Of a DNA stretch of 7,119 nucleotides, positions 4,645 to 7,119 are shown in pieces. The position numbers were made by a program, and so were the translations under genes. Under the pieces are notes generated by a model. It did not search any database. It was not told the DNA's origin and was given only the letters and a program-made list of their open reading frames with translations. How positions within the stretch are numbered: the first letter of the stretch is position 1; every line of letters begins with the position of its first letter. Source of the stretch: RGEC01 sp964475595 (GTDB lineage: Bacteria > Bacteroidota > Bacteroidia > NS11-12g > UBA955); NCBI GenBank assembly GCA_964475595.1, contig CAYYXG010000042.1:1-7119 (forward strand), read 5' to 3'.

Positions 4645-5543
4645 GGCTGGTTAAGGGTTAATTGGGTTATTTTTACCATTAAAGGGGTATAGGGTTTCAC
4701 CAGGTTCATATATCCCTGATCACCATATCCATAATCGCTGGTAACCAGAAACACGCCGGTTTCCCCCGGACTCAAATATTGCAGTATCTGATCAAAAGCG
4801 GCGAGGTTATAGGTGTTTTTACCAATTTCCATCAGATATTTTTTACCGGTGGGCGCGGAATTAATGAGCAACTGCCCATCGAGGGTGGCCACCTCGGCGT
4901 GGAAACTCACGGTCTGACCGGGCATGAGTCTGGGTTTTTGCTGCGCTGAATCTATAAAGTATTTAATAAAACGGGTGGAGTCCAGCACCCATAGTTTATC
5001 AATCCGGGCTGCAAACTGGTCAATCAACCGATTTTCACGCTGCAGCCGTTCCATAAATCGCTGATTTTGATAACCGGCATACTGGGCGTCGTTTAAGACT
5101 TTAATAATCCGAATGCTGAATTTGGCATGTTCCCCGGATGGCAGATTCATAATCTGCAGGTTTTGGCTTATGCGCTGTTTGAGTGAATCTGTGGGTATCA
5201 GCACTTCCACCACAGAACCCGGAGCCCCGTTCTGCATGGCGTCTTCCAGTTCGTTTCGGGGTTCTACCGGGTACAACATGTGTTGTTCCACGCCGGGTTT
5301 GGCCAGGTTTACAAGGGTGTCGCCTTCCGGTCCTGTTAGCACATATTGAAATACGATGTGATAGCCGGCGCCGGGCATTTTATCCCATTTTTTGCCTTCC
5401 GTTACCCTAAAATAGCCACCTCGGTTGGTTTTCTCCCATCCTCCCAGCCATATACCCAGGGGTTTACGAAGAAAAAACGCCAATGAAGCCAGTATGAGCA
5501 GCAACAGGGTAAGGGTCAGCCAGTGTTTCTTGATAAAGTTCAT
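4641..5543 (-). CDS. membrane-anchored FKBP-like protein with two FKBP-type repeats
   Basis: A 300-residue protein with a hydrophobic segment at about 8-25 after KK, so an inner-membrane anchor with a periplasmic body is likely. There is no cysteine anywhere, so it is not a lipoprotein, unlike GldI of flavobacteria. Residues 204-300 read as an FKBP domain (MPGQTVSFHAEVATLDG, FDQILQYLSPGE, SDYGYGDQG, PLMVKITQL). Residues about 57-150 look like a second, more diverged copy (GYHIVFQYVLTGPEGDTLVN, then ELEDAMQNGAPGSVVEVLIP). In domain 2 the usual F-D pair is I-N and the tryptophan position is F, so prolyl-isomerase activity may be weak and a chaperone role is possible. Both gene junctions are ATGA overlaps in the nrnA operon. 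As I recall, an nrnA-FKBP neighbourhood is common in Bacteroidota. Confidence 0.8.
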   Translation of the reverse strand: MNFIKKHWLTLTLLLLILASLAFFLRKPLGIWLGGWEKTNRGGYFRVTEGKKWDKMPGAGYHIVFQYVLTGPEGDTLVNLAKPGVEQHMLYPVEPRNELEDAMQNGAPGSVVEVLIPTDSLKQRISQNLQIMNLPSGEHAKFSIRIIKVLNDAQYAGYQNQRFMERLQRENRLIDQFAARIDKLWVLDSTRFIKYFIDSAQQKPRLMPGQTVSFHAEVATLDGQLLINSAPTGKKYLMEIGKNTYNLAAFDQILQYLSPGETGVFLVTSDYGYGDQGYMNLVKPYTPLMVKITQLTLNQP

Positions 5544-6562
5544 ATTGACAGTAACGCTTCTTTATAGTCTTTTATCGTATCGCGAAATTTTTGTACCACT
5601 TTTTCCAATGGCTCATCGCTGGCACCACCGGAAGCATTTCTATGACCGCCTCCATTGAAATATTTGGAAGCATATTCATTCACTGCAAAATCTCCTTTAC
5701 TGCGGAAACTCATTTTCACCATTTTGGTACGGTCAATAATCAAAACGCTCAGCACAATGCCTTTGAGGCCAAGCCCCAGGTTAACCAATCCTTCTGTGTC
5801 ACCTGTTTTCACATCAAACTGCTCTAGTTCTTCACGGGTAAGGTAAATCAGAGCCGTGCGCAATTCGGACAAAACCTCCAGTTTGTGCAACATACAATAA
5901 CCAAACAAACGGGTGCGGTTAGGGGTAAACACATCATAAATACGTTCGTGAATTCCCACATTGTCGGCGCCTTGCTCCAGCAAATCTGCAGCAATCAGAT
6001 GGGTAAGACTGTTGGTGTTGCTGTATTGGAAATTTCCTGTGTCTGTCATCAGGCCAGTATAAAGACAGTTAGCGCAATCTGTTGAAATGTGTTCCAGGCC
6101 AAAATAATGTTTGATCATGTGAAACACCAATTCTGCCGTGCTGCTGCTTTTGGGGTCCCAAAGGGCATACTGCTGAAAATGCTCCGGCTCCAGATGATGG
6201 TCTATCATTACCTTGACACCACGGGCGTTGCGCACCACTTCTCCATATTCGTTGATGCGGGACAACCGGTTAAAATCCAGACAAAAAATCACGTCGGCGT
6301 TTTCAGTAATGGTGGTGCATGTTGCTTCGTTTTCTTCGAAAATCTGTACGGTTTCATGACCGGGCAGCCAATGCAAAAAATCTGCATAATCTGTGGGTGT
6401 GATTACCTGCACATCTGCAATATGGTGTTTCAAAAAGGCATACAACCCCAGACTGCTACCCATGGCGTCACCATCAGGTTTATGATGGGTGGTAATAACC
6501 GCTTTTTGGTAGGTTCCGTTTTTAAGATTTTCAATAAGGGGAGCCAGGGTGTCAAGTCGCAT
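5540..6562 (-). CDS. nrnA: DHH-family phosphoesterase, NrnA type (nanoRNase / pAp phosphatase)
   Basis: NrnA-type enzymes degrade 2-5 nt RNAs and dephosphorylate 3'-phosphoadenosine 5'-phosphate, using divalent metals in the cytoplasm. With start ATG 6562 the protein has 340 residues, the family's usual size. Metal-binding motifs: THHKPDGDAMGSS (25-37), LDFN with D96, the DHH motif at 121-123, GLMTDTGNF with D174, and the DHHA1 substrate motif GGGHRNASGG (304-313). A TTG at 6580 would add six residues, but its codons coincide with a perfect -7 promoter element, so ATG 6562 is chosen. It is first in the operon nrnA-FKBP-rfbB and overlaps the next gene by ATGA. The exact substrate preference cannot be read from sequence. 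Confidence 0.93.
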   Translation of the reverse strand: MRLDTLAPLIENLKNGTYQKAVITTHHKPDGDAMGSSLGLYAFLKHHIADVQVITPTDYADFLHWLPGHETVQIFEENEATCTTITENADVIFCLDFNRLSRINEYGEVVRNARGVKVMIDHHLEPEHFQQYALWDPKSSSTAELVFHMIKHYFGLEHISTDCANCLYTGLMTDTGNFQYSNTNSLTHLIAADLLEQGADNVGIHERIYDVFTPNRTRLFGYCMLHKLEVLSELRTALIYLTREELEQFDVKTGDTEGLVNLGLGLKGIVLSVLIIDRTKMVKMSFRSKGDFAVNEYASKYFNGGGHRNASGGASDEPLEKVVQKFRDTIKDYKEALLSI

Positions 6563-6569
6563 TGCTTTG

Positions 6570-6577
6570 CAAAGATA
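6570..6577 (-). promoter_or_regulatory. -7 promoter element of the nrnA operon
   Basis: The minus strand reads TATCTTTG, an exact TAnnTTTG match, ending 7 bases before ATG 6562. No TTG stands at 19-21 bases upstream, so the -33 part is weak. The predicted transcript has a leader of only a few bases. Confidence 0.6.
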
Positions 6578-6653
6578 CAAACCTGTTACAGCATCTATAT
6601 GCGACTAATTTCAGTTTTAATACCCAAACAACGTTTCCAAACTCAACCCAGCT

Positions 6654-6677
6654 GCCCGAAGTATCCCAACTTCGGGC
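6654..6677. repeat. 9-bp-stem hairpin upstream of the nrnA operon
   Basis: GCCCGAAGT (6654-6662) and ACTTCGGGC (6669-6677) are perfect inverted copies around a 6-base loop. No T-run follows on either strand. It lies about 80 bp upstream of the nrnA promoter; it may be a dispersed palindrome or a weak terminator of an upstream unit. Confidence 0.6.
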
Positions 6678-6764
6678 CCCTATTAAAACAGCATTTATTT
6701 TCTCAGCCCACTAGCATCCCAATATCCATCAGCAAGAGTTGCACCTGCTGTAAGAGCGAGTTCT

Positions 6765-6783
6765 CCCGCACCCTGGGTGCGGG
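6765..6783 (+). repeat. 8-bp-stem hairpin followed by ATTGAAG
   Basis: CCCGCACC (6765-6772), CTG, GGTGCGGG (6776-6783) form a perfect stem, directly followed by ATTGAAG. The layout resembles a type I CRISPR repeat (stem-loop then ATTGAAA-like end), but only one copy is present and there is no spacer array. Confidence 0.5.
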
Positions 6784-6797
6784 ATTGAAGTGTAATA

Positions 6798-7050
6798 ATA
6801 CGGCTTGTTAACAAGAGAGACTTCAGGCAGCAGGTTCTTCACTTTCCTCAATGTGAGCTTCCTGTTCGCCCGCAAGCGCTTCCTCTAAAAACTCCTTAAT
6901 CAGTGGCGTTAATGCTCCGTCTTTGCCCAGTAGACTTTTACTCTCCTTAAATCGTGTGGCAAAGCTCTTTTTGAATTCTTCGTAGTCGAATGGTTTTTTG
7001 TTCATTTTGATATGTCAAGTTTAAGTGGTTTTCTTAAATTTGACACAGTT
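6798..7050 (-). mobile_element. IS256-family element remnant with possible 9-bp target duplication
   Basis: AGTGTAATA occurs at 6789-6797 and again at 7051-7059, bracketing 253 bp that hold a truncated IS256-type transposase start. On the minus strand the element begins AACTGTGTCAAATTTAAG (7050-7033), which resembles IS256-family terminal repeats. IS256 elements usually duplicate 8-9 bp. The other end (6798-6822) shows no clear matching inverted repeat, so a complete element outline is inference; most of the transposase and perhaps the right end have been deleted. Confidence 0.5.
6823..7005 (-). pseudogene. truncated IS256-family transposase, N-terminal 60 residues
   Basis: The sequence KKPFDYEEFKKSF...LLGKDGALTPLIKEFLEEALAGEQEAHIEE is the typical start of IS256-family transposases, which are about 400 residues long. 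It stops with TGA after EEPAA, just before the position where relatives carry NRRNG. The DDE catalytic region is absent and the following DNA does not restore it in any frame that I read. It therefore cannot transpose itself. A retained short DNA-binding peptide is possible but unsupported. Confidence 0.8.
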
Positions 7051-7062
7051 AGTGTAATATTC

Positions 7063-7119
7063 TCATTTAGATAGCTTTAATAAATCTTCTTTACTAGGCA
7101 ATTTTTCTGGATGCAAAAC
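7063..7119 (-). CDS. possible C-terminal end of an upstream gene (partial)
   Basis: The minus strand is open from the window edge for 18 codons, reading VLHPEKLPSKEDLLKLSK, then TGA at 7065-7063. The composition looks protein-like, but the stretch is too short to identify or confirm. Four bases after its stop lies the 9-bp direct repeat of the IS256 remnant, so the insertion would sit just behind this gene. Confidence 0.3.
   Translation of the reverse strand, partial: VLHPEKLPSKEDLLKLSK

Noticed and set aside
6089..6811. Long plus-strand open frame (240 codons) opposite nrnA
   Set aside because: It is antisense to the well-supported nrnA gene, then crosses its promoter and hairpins; the translation looks like no protein family.
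6804..6815. 12-bp perfect palindrome CTTGTTAACAAG as an operator
   Set aside because: It lies within the presumed right end of the IS remnant with no adjacent promoter; chance or an IS-end structure explains it as well.

Overview
The window looks like chromosomal DNA from a member of the Bacteroidota, probably an environmental lineage. The reasons are: TAnnTTTG-type -7 promoter elements in front of several genes, no strong Shine-Dalgarno sequences, a Bacteroidota-type winged-helix/nucleotidyltransferase-like regulator, an nrnA gene followed by a membrane-anchored FKBP-like gene, and intergenic GACCCC/GGGGTC and CTTCGACAAGCTCA repeats that I recall as common in these genomes. No species can be named from the sequence alone.

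Layout. Bases 1-437 (minus) hold the N-terminal part of the regulator, with a perfect 8+8 bp inverted repeat and a promoter candidate just upstream. Bases 577-1272 form a small accessory island: an AT-rich DUF559 (Vsr-like) endonuclease gene (minus) between two inverse-oriented copies of a 17-bp palindromic core, each followed on the plus strand by CAGGG(G)TGyGTGCAG. Bases 1328-2293 (minus) are accA, fatty-acid synthesis. A 107-bp divergent promoter region separates it from an unrecognised membrane-anchored, cysteine-containing protein at 2401-2880 (plus). Bases 2881-3600 carry no gene but are dense in repeats: a CTTCGACAAGCTCA-type repeat, a mirror-symmetric palindrome cluster, and a 14-bp tandem repeat touching the rfbB stop codon. 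Bases 3601-6562 (minus) are an operon nrnA - FKBP-like gene - rfbB, with both junctions overlapping as ATGA. Bases 6563-7119 hold hairpins, a truncated IS256-family transposase flanked by a 9-bp direct repeat, and possibly the last codons of another minus-strand gene.

The genes serve core cell functions: malonyl-CoA supply (AccA), nanoRNA/pAp turnover (NrnA), envelope protein folding (FKBP-like) and dTDP-sugar supply for surface glycans (RfbB). The regulator's relatives, as I recall, often sit near surface-polysaccharide genes, so the sequence beyond base 1 may continue such a locus. The interest lies in the non-coding and mobile DNA: the palindrome-bracketed endonuclease, the symmetric palindrome cluster with compensated stem changes, the 14-mer repeats abutting two stop codons, and the IS256 remnant.
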